DNA of 64,000 bases, taken from NCBI RefSeq assembly GCF_025211055.1, contig NZ_JAOARO010000035.1, forward strand, positions 1-64,000. Reading direction: 5' to 3'. Below, in pieces: positions 1 through 9,396 of the stretch. The stretch's first letter is position 1. Each line of letters starts with the position of its first letter. This stretch comes from Vallitalea sp. (lineage in GTDB: Bacteria > Bacillota > Clostridia > Lachnospirales > Vallitaleaceae). The notes under the pieces were generated by a model that saw only the letters and a program-made list of their open reading frames with translations, did no database searches and was not told where the DNA came from. The position numbers and the translations under genes are program-made.

Positions 1-159
1 TATATTTCATAATCAAGGCGCGAAGCGCACATTTTTCGATGAATATGTCAATGGTTTTTGACAAAAAAGTGGGGGGTTTTAATAAAAAGGAATCTAGAAG
101 CGTTGAATTTACTGGCTTAGAGATTCCGAGAGAATATTATACTTTTAGGAGGATTAAAA
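1..159. other. Upstream region of pyrE, no gene seen
   Basis: No open frame of useful length crosses this stretch. It holds a small GC-rich palindrome (GGCGCGAAGCGC near 17-28) and, at 146-153, the strong ribosome site TAGGAGGA that serves pyrE. It may be the end of an upstream gene's trailer, but the window edge hides that. Confidence 0.5.
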
Positions 160-846
160 ATGGAACAATACAAGAAAGAGTTTATTGAGTTTATGGTTGA
201 GTGTGGAGTATTGACTTTTGGTGATTTTGTTACTAAGAGTGGGAGAAAGACTCCTTTTTTTGTGAATACAGGTAATTATAGGACTGGGAGTCAGTTAAGC
301 AGACTTAGTGAGTTTTATGCTAAGGCTATTATGGATAATTTTGATACTGATTTTGATGTGTTGTTTGGACCAGCTTATAAGGGAATACCTCTTAGTGTAA
401 CTACAGCAGTGGCACTTAGCAATAATTATGATAAAGAAGTAGCATATTGCTCTAATAGAAAAGAAATAAAAGATCATGGTGATAAAGGGATTTTGCTTGG
501 AAGTAAGTTGCGTGATGGTGATAAGGTTATAATTATTGAGGATGTTACTACTGCCGGGACATCAATTTATGAGACTATGCCAATAATAAAAGCTAATGGT
601 AATGTGGATGTAAAAGGATTGATTATATCTGTTGATAGAATGGAAAAAGGACAGGGAGATGCAAGTGCTCTTACTGAATTATCTAAGAAGTTTGATATGA
701 AAACTTGTGCTATAGTAACTATGGATGAGGTTGTAGAGTATCTATATAATAAAGAGATTAGCGGTAAAGTATTGATTGATGATGAGATGAAAGGTATGAT
801 AGAATCTTATTATAGTATTTATCGAGGAACTTCCACCATCTATTAA
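160..846 (+). CDS. pyrE: Orotate phosphoribosyltransferase
   Basis: Transfers phosphoribosyl from PRPP to orotate to give OMP, the fifth step of UMP synthesis, in the cytoplasm. The 228-residue product carries the type I phosphoribosyltransferase PRPP loop VIIIEDVTTAGTS (residues 123-135), the FGPAYKGIPL segment (69-78) and the lysine-rich flexible loop around 100-110, all typical of PyrE. Length fits the family (about 210-230). The ATG follows TAGGAGGA with normal spacing. It is probably the last gene of a pyrimidine operon lying to the left, because no promoter is obvious in the 159 bases before it and a terminator follows. No other pyr gene is visible. Confidence 0.95.
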   Translation: MEQYKKEFIEFMVECGVLTFGDFVTKSGRKTPFFVNTGNYRTGSQLSRLSEFYAKAIMDNFDTDFDVLFGPAYKGIPLSVTTAVALSNNYDKEVAYCSNRKEIKDHGDKGILLGSKLRDGDKVIIIEDVTTAGTSIYETMPIIKANGNVDVKGLIISVDRMEKGQGDASALTELSKKFDMKTCAIVTMDEVVEYLYNKEISGKVLIDDEMKGMIESYYSIYRGTSTIY

Positions 847-855
847 TACCCATTC

Positions 856-893
856 AAGGGCTGTATTAGAGATTTTGGGTTTATACAGCCCTT
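856..893. terminator. Terminator between convergent pyrE and sleC-like gene
   Basis: An 11-bp perfect inverted repeat, AAGGGCTGTAT (856-866) and ATACAGCCCTT (883-893), lies between two converging stop codons. The T-tract on the plus side is weak (CTTTGTGTTAAC), so termination of pyrE is likely but not ideal. Confidence 0.75.
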
Positions 894-906
894 TGTGTTA
901 ACTTTA

Positions 907-2187
907 TCATACTAATTCAGCTAATCTAGTAACAGCTACAAATATGTCAGAAATCTTATACCATGTTGGGTAATCAACTATTCCAGTAACTGGAAGTAAA
1001 AACGCTTTTTGGAAAGTTTCTACAGCTTCTTTTGTCTTGGGACCAAAAACTCCATCCACTTTTAATATAGGAATAGCAGGATAGTTTTTGGATATAGCAT
1101 TAAGTTGACGTTGTATAACTCTGACAGGTTCTCCAGTTGAGCCTTGCTGCAAATTATAACCTGGAAACGATGAAGGTATTCCACTTACTTTTTCAGCAGT
1201 ATTAATATACATATCCATACCATAGAAGTAACGAAGGATTTCTATAGCATCTTCTCCTAGATCACCTCTATATTTGCTTCCCCATTGAGTCATCCAATTT
1301 TCACATTGAACTCTTATACCATCACAATATTGAGTTAATATAGGTTGAACAATTCCAGGTCTTGAAAGGTAATTTACGAATAATTGATCAACTATATCTG
1401 ATATATTTCTATATACATTCCGACCATATACGAATTTATGGTCAAATGCTGTAGAAGATGTAATGTTAAAGTTTTTACCTTTTGCTCTGTACCATTCTGT
1501 ATAAATTCTATTTAATGTAAATGATAGTATAGCTAGTATATTAGCTTGTATAGTACTTTCAGGCCAAGTAGAATAGATTTCAGATGAAGCTACATTTTTA
1601 ATGTAACTAGTGAATGGAACAAAATAATTAGGGGCACTTGTATCATCAGGTGATCCATCATGAACAATAATAATGCTAGGTACAACGGGCTGGTTTAATA
1701 CAATAAAACTATCTTCAACATCATCTTTTACTTCACTTTCGGGAATTTTTGGTGGATATTCTGCATATAGAGTGTGGGGGTCAATGACTAATGTTTCTTG
1801 CTGTTGTTTCTTTATCTTTGAAGAAACCTCTACGGTAGGAATCATTCTTACATCTTGCAGAGCCAATTCATTGGGTAATATCTGACAACCTTCAATATTA
1901 ACTGACTCAAATTCTGGTGCGGTTATTTCAAGATTATATTCTGAATAAGGTTTTGGATTATTAGGTTCAAGACTATATTCAAGTGGCGGAGCATCTAAGT
2001 CTATAGTTACTGTTCTACCAAGATTAGTGGTAGTAAGTTCTTCAACGATTTCATTACCAGGAGTAGTTTTTCTAATGGTTACTTTTGCAGAATTAATAGG
2101 CTTAAAACCTAATTGAGTGACCGTATTTACTGATAATTGACCAAAAGATTGAGTAGATGTTTCGGCTGGATAAATCCTTTTTCTCAT
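907..2187 (-). CDS. SleC-like spore cortex-lytic / peptidoglycan-binding protein
   Basis: A 426-residue protein with three parts: an N-terminal beta-sandwich of the carboxypeptidase-regulatory type (about 15-120), a central SpoIID-like region (about 200-335, with the stretch SFTLNRIYTEWYRAKG), and a C-terminal PG_binding_1 domain (about 345-420, with GSTGEPVRVIQRQLN and VDGVFGPKTKEAVETFQ). This order and length match clostridial SleC, a cortex-lytic transglycosylase made as a zymogen and activated by Csp proteases on germination. No Csp protease and no clear signal peptide is visible, which also fits SleC-type spore proteins. It could instead be one of the several SleC-like paralogues of unknown role. 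Start ATG follows AAGGAGAATT. It stands alone, convergent with pyrE. Confidence 0.7.
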   Translation of the reverse strand: MRKRIYPAETSTQSFGQLSVNTVTQLGFKPINSAKVTIRKTTPGNEIVEELTTTNLGRTVTIDLDAPPLEYSLEPNNPKPYSEYNLEITAPEFESVNIEGCQILPNELALQDVRMIPTVEVSSKIKKQQQETLVIDPHTLYAEYPPKIPESEVKDDVEDSFIVLNQPVVPSIIIVHDGSPDDTSAPNYFVPFTSYIKNVASSEIYSTWPESTIQANILAILSFTLNRIYTEWYRAKGKNFNITSSTAFDHKFVYGRNVYRNISDIVDQLFVNYLSRPGIVQPILTQYCDGIRVQCENWMTQWGSKYRGDLGEDAIEILRYFYGMDMYINTAEKVSGIPSSFPGYNLQQGSTGEPVRVIQRQLNAISKNYPAIPILKVDGVFGPKTKEAVETFQKAFLLPVTGIVDYPTWYKISDIFVAVTRLAELV

Positions 2188-2295
2188 AATTCTCCTTACT
2201 ATTTAGGCATGATTTTATTTACTTTTAGTATATGAGAAGACAAGTATTATTGCTAAAAAATAAGTTGAATAGTTCTCAACAAAAAATAATAATCA

Positions 2296-2326
2296 AAAAA
2301 AGAGAATACTACTTCCGTAGTATTCT
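2296..2326 (-). terminator. Intrinsic terminator, minus strand
   Basis: Perfect 10-bp arms AGAATACTAC (2303-2312) and GTAGTATTCT (2317-2326) around a 4-base loop. Read on the minus strand the hairpin is followed by CTTTTTTTGATT, a proper U-tract. It therefore ends a minus-strand transcript that begins to the right, where no protein gene exists; see the ncRNA candidate at 2297-2500. Confidence 0.8.
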
Positions 2327-2500
2327 TATGTGGGGGAGAACATATTGTAAACAGGGATACTAAGTAACCTATTACAACCAATCTATACACTAGCCTTTAT
2401 ATAAAGACCAGAATAAGGTTGTTTGATCCTTATATAAAGGCTAATTTATTATCCATAAAAAAGCTTCCATACAATGAATCGTTATTTGGTATCCCTGTAG
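2297..2500 (-). ncRNA. Candidate 6S-like structured RNA
   Basis: Read on the minus strand this segment has a 6S-RNA-like plan. A closing stem of 18 bp (2481-2498 with 2351-2368, two G-U pairs) encloses an open middle of 37 and 22 bases, then a terminal stem of about 15 bp (2429-2443 with 2391-2406, sequence TAGCCTTTATATAAG) capped by a 22-base loop. A promoter-like TATACT lies about 7-10 bases before the first paired base, with a weak TTGAAT upstream at 19-bp spacing, and an intrinsic terminator follows at 2303-2326, giving a transcript near 200 nt. What is seen is the folding and the terminator. Assignment to 6S RNA (sigma-A RNA polymerase decoy) is inference; a MITE-like inverted repeat is an alternative. 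Confidence 0.4.
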
Positions 2501-2748
2501 TAATAAGTATATCCAAATATATTTTTTTATATTCAATCACAAGATAAAATTTTTAACTAAAATAATAAATTAATTTTAGTTAAAGTTGATATTTATTGAC
2601 TATAGTAATATGTAAAGGTAAACTATAATTAAGCTTGAATTTTATGACATAATAACAATTATGATTTATCCACAAAAAGTAATTAAGTATTGAATATTAG
2701 ATCTTTTATTTTGTGGAATAATACTATTTTTTATAGGAGGAATTAAAT

Positions 2749-3399
2749 ATGAATATAGCTAGTTACATAGACCACACAATACTTAAACCAGATGCGACAA
2801 AAGAACAAGTCAATAAAATATGTGAAGAGGCAAAAGAATATAATTTTGCTTCAGTATGCGTAAATGCATTTAGAACCAAATTAGTGAAAGAGCAGTTACA
2901 AGGTTCTCATGTAAAAGTGTGTACAGTAGTAGGATTTCCACTTGGTGCTGTACCAACAGAAGTAAAGGTTTTTGAAACTAATTTAGCTATTAAGCATGGA
3001 GCTAATGAAATAGATATGGTTATTAATATTGGTGCATTGAAGGACAAGGATTATGATTATGTCTATGAAGATATCAAAGGTGTTGTTGATGCTTGTAAAA
3101 ATAAAGCGTTGGTTAAGGTAATTATTGAAACTTGTTTATTGACAGATGAAGAAAAAGTTAAGGTTTGTGAATTGTCTGTTAAAGCAGGAGCAGAATTTGT
3201 TAAAACGTCAACTGGATTCAGTAAAGGTGGAGCAACTGTAGAAGATGTATCACTGATGAAGAAAACAGTTGAAGAAAATGCAAAAGTAAAAGCTTCTGGT
3301 GGCATAAGGGATTATGAAACAGCTAAAGCTGTTATAGATGCTGGAACTGATAGAATAGGTGCAAGCGCAGGAATTGCAATTGTTGAAGGTTCTAAATAA
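2749..3399 (+). CDS. deoC: Deoxyribose-phosphate aldolase
   Basis: Cleaves 2-deoxyribose-5-phosphate to glyceraldehyde-3-phosphate and acetaldehyde, a class I (Schiff-base) aldolase of deoxynucleoside salvage. The 216-residue TIM-barrel protein shows the Schiff-base lysine K152 in EFVKTSTGF, the proton-relay acid D89 in NEIDMV and K181 in KASGGIRD. Length is normal for the short bacterial DeoC. The ATG follows ATAGGAGGAATTAAAT. It appears to be a single-gene unit: a perfect terminator follows and the next gene runs the other way, so no deo operon is present here. Confidence 0.95.
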   Translation: MNIASYIDHTILKPDATKEQVNKICEEAKEYNFASVCVNAFRTKLVKEQLQGSHVKVCTVVGFPLGAVPTEVKVFETNLAIKHGANEIDMVINIGALKDKDYDYVYEDIKGVVDACKNKALVKVIIETCLLTDEEKVKVCELSVKAGAEFVKTSTGFSKGGATVEDVSLMKKTVEENAKVKASGGIRDYETAKAVIDAGTDRIGASAGIAIVEGSK

Positions 3400-3420
3400 G
3401 ATATTACCATCAGTAAGTTA

Positions 3421-3444
3421 TAGGCAAGCCTTATGGCTTGCCTA
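3421..3444. terminator. Bidirectional terminator, deoC / cobD-like gene
   Basis: Perfect 10-bp arms TAGGCAAGCC (3421-3430) and GGCTTGCCTA (3435-3444) around TTAT. It overlaps the stop codon of the convergent minus-strand gene, so it likely serves both. Confidence 0.8.
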
Positions 3445-4539
3445 ATTGAATATTTTAGATAATTCATCTAATATGAAATCATTTTGTGCTTTATTCATAA
3501 AACAAAAGCGGAAAAATTGTGAGTTGAGAAAAGGGAATGTAGAGGCATCTCTAATCATAATTTTTTTCTTGATTAATTTTTCAAATAATTCATGTGAATC
3601 AATATCGTCTCTTAATATTTTGATTAAAATAAAATTAGCTGTTGGTGGGAATACTTTAATATCTTTCCAGCTATTCAATTCCTTGTATATTCTATTACGT
3701 TCTTGTTCAATGAAATCTTTTGTCATTTTGATATATTCTTCATCTTCAAACATAACTTCACCAGCAAAACTTGCTAAAGAATTGATTGTCCAAGGATTTT
3801 TTAGATTATTGATCTTCTCCATAATTGTTTTATTACCACAGATACCGTATCCTAATCTTAAGCCAGGTGAAGCATAGAATTTTGAAACTCCTCTAGTTAT
3901 AAACAAATTATCATATGATTTCGTAAGTCCAACAGAAGTTATTTTATCCACTTCCTTTGTGAACTCTATATATGTTTCATCTATCATAACATAAATATTT
4001 TTTTTATGACAATATTCCAAGATGCACTTAATGTCTTTGGAATAAATAGATGTTGATGTAGGATTATTAGGATTACATATAACCAGTAGCTTAATATCAT
4101 CTGTTATTTTAGATAATAGATCTTTAATATTTATCTTGAAATTAAGTTCTTCTTCCAAAGCATAATAATCAGAATGACCTCCACCTATTGAGATTTCTCT
4201 TTCATATTCTGAATATGTAGGACCCACAATAAGGGCTTTTGTTGGTTTGATGATATTAATGAATATGGAAATGAGTTCAGTTGAACCATTACCAACAATT
4301 ATATTTTCATAATTAACACCAATGTATTTAGCTAGTTGTTTTCTTAATCTAGTATACACCCTATCAGGGTACATACCAATAACATTAACATTTTTTGATA
4401 GTAATTCTAATAGATTCTTAGAAACTCCTAGAGGGTTGACATTTCCGCTATAATTGATAATATCATATTTATTAATATTATAAACTGATTCTATTTTCTC
4501 TAGGTCGCTACCATGAAAATGACTTTTTTTATTTGACAC
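3442..4539 (-). CDS. Threonine-phosphate decarboxylase (CobD)-like PLP enzyme
   Basis: A 365-residue fold-type I aminotransferase. The N-terminus FHGSDLEKIESVYNI followed by NYSGNVNPLG is the hallmark of CobD, which makes the aminopropanol-phosphate arm of cobalamin, rather than of its sister HisC. The PLP lysine is K220 in TRGVSKFYASPGLRLGYG; NPNNPT (156-161) and IDETYIEF (186-193) are the other cofactor-site motifs. The start is GTG after AAAGGAAGTGATT. No other cob or his gene is nearby, so the role rests on family resemblance; histidinol-phosphate aminotransferase is the alternative. Confidence 0.7.
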   Translation of the reverse strand: MSNKKSHFHGSDLEKIESVYNINKYDIINYSGNVNPLGVSKNLLELLSKNVNVIGMYPDRVYTRLRKQLAKYIGVNYENIIVGNGSTELISIFINIIKPTKALIVGPTYSEYEREISIGGGHSDYYALEEELNFKINIKDLLSKITDDIKLLVICNPNNPTSTSIYSKDIKCILEYCHKKNIYVMIDETYIEFTKEVDKITSVGLTKSYDNLFITRGVSKFYASPGLRLGYGICGNKTIMEKINNLKNPWTINSLASFAGEVMFEDEEYIKMTKDFIEQERNRIYKELNSWKDIKVFPPTANFILIKILRDDIDSHELFEKLIKKKIMIRDASTFPFLNSQFFRFCFMNKAQNDFILDELSKIFN

Positions 4540-4632
4540 ACAATCACTTCCTTTACATATTAATTATACCTATTAATATAGATAATGCAAGATATAAACA
4601 TATTGATAGTTCAAAGGTAAAAAAACCAAGAA

Positions 4633-5718
4633 CTACATTTTATGTTTCTTAACTAGAGAAATAGTAATTAAGAACAAAGGAATAATTAACAGAATAAATA
4701 AGCCTAAAAAACCCAGATAATTATGTGATTTTCTTAGTAAATCCATAGTAAAAGGAATTAATGAGAAAATATAGGTTGTAAGACAAACAATGAAAACAAT
4801 TATATTTCTATTAATCTTAACAAATACTTTGCTTAATAAATGAATTCCCATATACAAAGAAAGAACAATGGATGAATAACTAGTTAATATCCATGCTATG
4901 ATAAAGAAAAAATCTAGTCTTTTTAATGATTGCAAAAAATCTATTTCAATTCTTCTAATTGTGGCAAATATTGCATCCTCATAACGTATTACACTATCAA
5001 CACCCATTACAGCGATACTTGTTTCTACAGCTGAAATATAAATAAATGTAATTATAGCAATAGTTATTACTAAGTATTTAATTATTCCTTTATTTTTTTT
5101 ACCTATATCCATAGGAATTACAGCCAAAATTTCTATTCCTACAAAAGGAAACACTATATCAGGTAGAGTTTTTACTATATCTTTTGCTTTAAAATGGAAA
5201 AAAGGTTGTAAATTAGTTAAACTTCCTTGACTAAATGTTGCTAAGATAAGTATTAGAGAGAATACTATAATAACAATACTTAGAATCTCGCATAACTTAC
5301 TTATAACTATAATATTATTTATTAATGCATAAAATGTAATAGTCACCATAAGTAAAGATAGAGCCCAAACTGGAGTATTTAGTAAAAAGGATAACTTTAT
5401 TGTTTCACTAGCTAGTCTTGTTATGACACATCCTAATGATATGGAATAGATACATATAATAGTTATAATTATATTTGTTATGACTTTCCCGGTAAGAATT
5501 ATGCTATATTCATATATAGTTTTATTGCTGAACTTTTTTGCTAGGTAAACAAATAAAAAACTAGAAAAAAGAATGATGGTTGAACCAATAATAATAAGTA
5601 TCCATCCGCCAGTACCTAGATTTTTTGATATGTTTTTTGGTAGAGATATTATTCCATATCCTATAATGAATGGAAATATTATAAAAGCTATTTGTTTATT
5701 AGAAAGAGTTTGATTCAA
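4633..5718 (-). CDS. Spore germination permease, GerAB family (second B subunit)
   Basis: A 361-residue protein with about ten membrane segments, of the APC-type GerAB family that forms the germinant-binding permease of a Ger receptor in the spore inner membrane. It opens with QTLSNKQIAFIIFPFIIGYGIISLP and has the conserved internal stretch IRRIEIDFLQSLKRLDFFFIIAWILTSYSS. The start codon is TTG, with AGGTGAT as ribosome site, 16 bases after the gerAA stop. It is the last gene of the operon C-B-A-B and is clearly related to the B subunit at 7146-8270, so the operon holds two divergent B copies. Confidence 0.88.
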   Translation of the reverse strand: MNQTLSNKQIAFIIFPFIIGYGIISLPKNISKNLGTGGWILIIIGSTIILFSSFLFVYLAKKFSNKTIYEYSIILTGKVITNIIITIICIYSISLGCVITRLASETIKLSFLLNTPVWALSLLMVTITFYALINNIIVISKLCEILSIVIIVFSLILILATFSQGSLTNLQPFFHFKAKDIVKTLPDIVFPFVGIEILAVIPMDIGKKNKGIIKYLVITIAIITFIYISAVETSIAVMGVDSVIRYEDAIFATIRRIEIDFLQSLKRLDFFFIIAWILTSYSSIVLSLYMGIHLLSKVFVKINRNIIVFIVCLTTYIFSLIPFTMDLLRKSHNYLGFLGLFILLIIPLFLITISLVKKHKM

Positions 5719-5734
5719 ATTATATCACCTATCT

Positions 5735-7159
5735 TTATTGCCTTTTATTATCTTTAGTTTTTAGATAACTAGGTCTTTTGGTTGATGTTCTTACATCACT
5801 TAGTAGTAAATTTTTTAAATCTTTAAAATTAAAAGGAGATAAAGGAGAGACGTATGAAACACCAAAACTATCTATTGAACAAAGATTAATAATTATAAAG
5901 ATTATTCCCATAGTAAACCCAAACAATCCAAATATACTAGTTATAATAATCATCAAAAATTTTAATATTCGAAATGTATTAGTAATAGTATAATCAGAAG
6001 TAGCAAATGAACCCATTAATGATAAGGATACAATTATAACTAACAAAGGACTTATTAATCCTGCAGCAACAGAAGCCTGCCCTATAACAATTGTTCCTAC
6101 TATTCCAATAGCTGGACCTATTTGTTTTGGAAGTCGTGTACTAGCTTCTCTAAGAATTTCAGCAACTAATTCCATTAAAAATGCTTCTAAAAATCCATTA
6201 AAAGGAACAGTAGCTCTTGACGTAGCTAAACTGATAATGTAATGAGTAGGAAGTATATCCGAGTGAAAGCTTACTACAGCTACATAAAGAGAAGTTAGAA
6301 AAAGAGATATAAAAGTACATAATACTCTAATGAATTTAGAAAATAAGCTTATAAAAACATTATCGTAATGATCATCACTGGCATCAATAAATTCGATAAA
6401 AGTCTTGGGTACAACCAAAGCAAGATTTCCACCTTCTACTAATATAATAATCTTTCCATCTAATATATTTGCACTTGCAACATCAGAACGTTCTACTATA
6501 CCAGCTTGAGGGAAAAAATTATATGGATTATTTAATATGAATTTTTGAACGTATCCAGATTCTAATATACCCTCTACATTTATTTTTGATATTTTAGTTT
6601 TTATAGAATCTACCAAATTATCGTCAGCAATATCTTTTATATATATGATGGCTATGTTTGTAAGGGTTCTTTTGCCCACTACATATTCATCAATTCGTAG
6701 TTGAGGATCTTTTAACCTATATCTAATAAGAGAAAGATTGTCATCATAGTTTTCAGTGAAGGCATCTCTTGCACCTTTTATAGTACTTTCAATAGTAGGA
6801 TCTTGAACTTGACGTTTTTCTATTTTTAGTGTATTTGCTATAATATATTTATCTTCATTAGGGATAAGAATAATAGACTGACCTTTTAAAATATAGTCTA
6901 TAAGGTTTGCTTCATCTGTATCAACAGTAATATCATCCATATATATTACTGAACTAATAATATTATCAATAGTTATATTTTTTCTAGTTTCAAGTATTAG
7001 GGGTTTAATAATACTTGTAGTCAACCTTGATCTATTGGTAAGTTGCTCTATAAAAAGAATAATAACTGTAGTGTCACTTACTTTTAAGTATCTTGATGTA
7101 ATGCTTAGTTCTTCTAATTTTTTTGGATTAATTTGTTTACTGTATTTATTTATTTTCAT
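5735..7159 (-). CDS. Spore germination receptor subunit A (GerAA family)
   Basis: About 474 residues, with a soluble N-terminal half (1-240) and four or five membrane segments in the C-terminal half. The family core is plain: SDILPTHYIISLATSRATVPF, then PFNGFLEAFLMELVAEILREAS and RLPKQIGPAIGIVG. The first in-frame ATG (7168) directly abuts AAAGG and is too close; the ATG at 7159 has proper spacing and is preferred. It overlaps the 3' end of the preceding gerAB by 14 bases, which implies coupled translation. GerA subunits assemble an oligomeric channel that senses amino acids, sugars or nucleosides. Confidence 0.92.
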   Translation of the reverse strand: MKINKYSKQINPKKLEELSITSRYLKVSDTTVIILFIEQLTNRSRLTTSIIKPLILETRKNITIDNIISSVIYMDDITVDTDEANLIDYILKGQSIILIPNEDKYIIANTLKIEKRQVQDPTIESTIKGARDAFTENYDDNLSLIRYRLKDPQLRIDEYVVGKRTLTNIAIIYIKDIADDNLVDSIKTKISKINVEGILESGYVQKFILNNPYNFFPQAGIVERSDVASANILDGKIIILVEGGNLALVVPKTFIEFIDASDDHYDNVFISLFSKFIRVLCTFISLFLTSLYVAVVSFHSDILPTHYIISLATSRATVPFNGFLEAFLMELVAEILREASTRLPKQIGPAIGIVGTIVIGQASVAAGLISPLLVIIVSLSLMGSFATSDYTITNTFRILKFLMIIITSIFGLFGFTMGIIFIIINLCSIDSFGVSYVSPLSPFNFKDLKNLLLSDVRTSTKRPSYLKTKDNKRQ

Positions 7160-8270
7160 ATTTATCATCCTTTTGTGTAACTATATTAGGAGTTTTTTTG
7201 TATTTTTTAAATAATAATATAGAGAACAATAATAGGGGTAATGCAATATTGATAACTATACCAATATATCCAATAGAATCTAAAATTGATTTTGTAATTA
7301 TCATACTTTGAGGAGTAAGGCATATAATCATAGATAATATAAAAACAATTAATACAATAAGATTTTGATTCTTACATTTGAATAGTTTAGTAAAAAGATG
7401 AACAGTAATATATCCTTCTAGTAAAACAGTGCAGTATAATGATAATAACCATATTATTAAAAAAACGCCATCTAGTCTTTTTAAAAATTGCAAACCATCC
7501 ACTTCAATTCTTCTCATAGTAGCAAATACTGTTTCATCATACTGAACAATGCTATCAACACCCATTACAGATATACAAGATTCAATTATTAACAGATACA
7601 TAAAACCAATAATTAACTGAATAAAAAGTACATTTCTAGATATTTCTTTTCTATTGCTATTCATTGGAATGACAGGTAGTATTTCAAGACCAGTTAGAGA
7701 AAAACCAATTGCTAATAAAGAATCAAAAAATTTTAAATCACTAAAATTAAAAAAAGGTTTTATATTGGTTATTTTTCCTGTGAATAAAAGAGTTATAAAA
7801 ATAGTTATTCCAAATATAATAATTATCATACCAAATATTTCACAGATTCTTGCCATAGATACTAGATTTTTAGTCATTGTATAAAAAGGAACTATAATTA
7901 ATATGGTAGATATAGCCCATATGGGAGTATTAATTAACATAGTTAATTTTATAGTTTCACTAGTCATTCTAGCAATCAATCCACATATAAAAAGTGTATA
8001 TACTGCAAATATTATTAATACTAAATAAGATATAAATTTTCCTGTAAGAAGGGGCATATATTCATCTATAGTTTTATTAGGAAAAGCAGTGCCTATATAT
8101 ACAAACATATAAGCTAATACAATTATAATGATAACCCCCACAATGACTACCATCCAACCTCCAGTGCCAGCATTTTCAGCAATACTTTTAGGAATTGATA
8201 ATACAGCATAACCCATAGTTATACTAAAAAGAAAATAAGATATTTGTCTGCTTGTCAAAGGATTATTCAT
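7146..8270 (-). CDS. Spore germination permease, GerAB family (first B subunit)
   Basis: About 374 residues with ten predicted membrane segments, starting NNPLTSRQISYFLFSITMGY. The motif MRRIEVDGLQFLKRLDGVFLIIW matches the equivalent position of the second B subunit at 4633-5718. I take the ATG at 8270, which sits behind GAGGAAAATA and overlaps the stop of gerAC by 8 bases, rather than a longer reading. B subunits set germinant specificity, so two B genes in one operon could widen the ligand range or form mixed receptors. Confidence 0.9.
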   Translation of the reverse strand: MNNPLTSRQISYFLFSITMGYAVLSIPKSIAENAGTGGWMVVIVGVIIIIVLAYMFVYIGTAFPNKTIDEYMPLLTGKFISYLVLIIFAVYTLFICGLIARMTSETIKLTMLINTPIWAISTILIIVPFYTMTKNLVSMARICEIFGMIIIIFGITIFITLLFTGKITNIKPFFNFSDLKFFDSLLAIGFSLTGLEILPVIPMNSNRKEISRNVLFIQLIIGFMYLLIIESCISVMGVDSIVQYDETVFATMRRIEVDGLQFLKRLDGVFLIIWLLSLYCTVLLEGYITVHLFTKLFKCKNQNLIVLIVFILSMIICLTPQSMIITKSILDSIGYIGIVINIALPLLLFSILLFKKYKKTPNIVTQKDDKYENK

Positions 8271-9396
8271 TATTTTCCTCCTCTTTTGGAGCACTTTTTA
8301 AGTTTTGGTTAATAATTTTGGTTGTAGTATTAACATTAATTACAGCTGATAAAAAAGCATCTTCCCAATTAATTTTATTATATTGATCAACATGTTGAGA
8401 TTTAAATATCTCACCAAAACTAAAAATATCACAAGTATAATCTTTTTGGGCTTTTTTTATAATATTAAGGATAGAGTCTTTTATTTTTATTGATATTTCA
8501 TTTTCTAAGGCATGAATCATTTTATCATCTAATTTTTTAATATAATATTGATAACTCAATTCGGCTTCAAGTTCAAGATTGATATCAATAATTACATTAT
8601 CATTTTTATAATGTGTAGTGATATCTCTATTACCAATTTTAATTCTAAAATTATATTTATTATTGGAATCTATAGGATTGGTAATCACTTCTCTTAATTT
8701 TGGATTTTTTGCTAATAGATATAATATTGGTTTTGTATCTTCTATACTAATTACATCAATAAACTTTGAATCCTTCATAACACATAATCCTAAATATTTT
8801 ATATCATTTGATTCAACACCAACATAAGGTAGTAGATATCCTTCTGTACCAAAAGCAATAGTAGAAAGAATGTCACCAACATTAGGACATATAGACATAC
8901 CTTTATCTTTTAGATGAACCAATATATCATCTAATAAAAAACCTATAGATATATCTTTATCAGTTTTTAATTCAAAAATATATCTAGGTGATTCACGACT
9001 TACAATAGGAAATAGAGTTTTTCTATAATCATATTCACTGTCAATTCTATTTATATAAGGTTCAATACCACTTTTTGCATAATTCTCTCCAAACACAACT
9101 ACCCTAGTTGCACCAAGAAATGTAGAAAAAGGGTTGTTAGAATCATAATTAGATCTGGCTTCTTCAAAAGTTTTGCCATAAGATAATATCGTATATACTC
9201 CAGAATTTACTGAGGTTTCTTCTGTTTCCTTAGTTGTACTAAGTTTTACAATTTCTCCAGAAAATTCTATGAGATCATTGACGATATCAACACCTATAGA
9301 AACTGCAATACATTTTTTATTAATATCTTTTGAATCCCAACAACCTGTAATTAATATCATGGGAATAAGAAAAATACATATTATCTTTTTGTACAT
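8263..9396 (-). CDS. Spore germination lipoprotein, GerAC family
   Basis: A 377-residue lipoprotein and the first gene of the receptor operon. The signal peptide MYKKIICIFLIPMILITGC ends in a lipobox with C19, followed by WDSKDINK, which is typical of GerAC. The rest matches the three-domain GerC fold: FLGATRVVVFGENYAKSGIEPYI and the C-terminal region EAELSYQYYIKKLD. It anchors to the spore inner membrane next to the A and B subunits. C-subunit genes usually come last; here it leads the operon. Confidence 0.9.
   Translation of the reverse strand: MYKKIICIFLIPMILITGCWDSKDINKKCIAVSIGVDIVNDLIEFSGEIVKLSTTKETEETSVNSGVYTILSYGKTFEEARSNYDSNNPFSTFLGATRVVVFGENYAKSGIEPYINRIDSEYDYRKTLFPIVSRESPRYIFELKTDKDISIGFLLDDILVHLKDKGMSICPNVGDILSTIAFGTEGYLLPYVGVESNDIKYLGLCVMKDSKFIDVISIEDTKPILYLLAKNPKLREVITNPIDSNNKYNFRIKIGNRDITTHYKNDNVIIDINLELEAELSYQYYIKKLDDKMIHALENEISIKIKDSILNIIKKAQKDYTCDIFSFGEIFKSQHVDQYNKINWEDAFLSAVINVNTTTKIINQNLKSAPKEEENNE

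Noticed and set aside
2328..2340. TATGTGGGGG is shared by the region beside the 6S-like RNA (plus strand) and by the minus strand near 14713-14723, possible repeat
   Set aside because: Only about ten bases match and the flanks differ; a chance match of this length in 128 kb of strand is not surprising.
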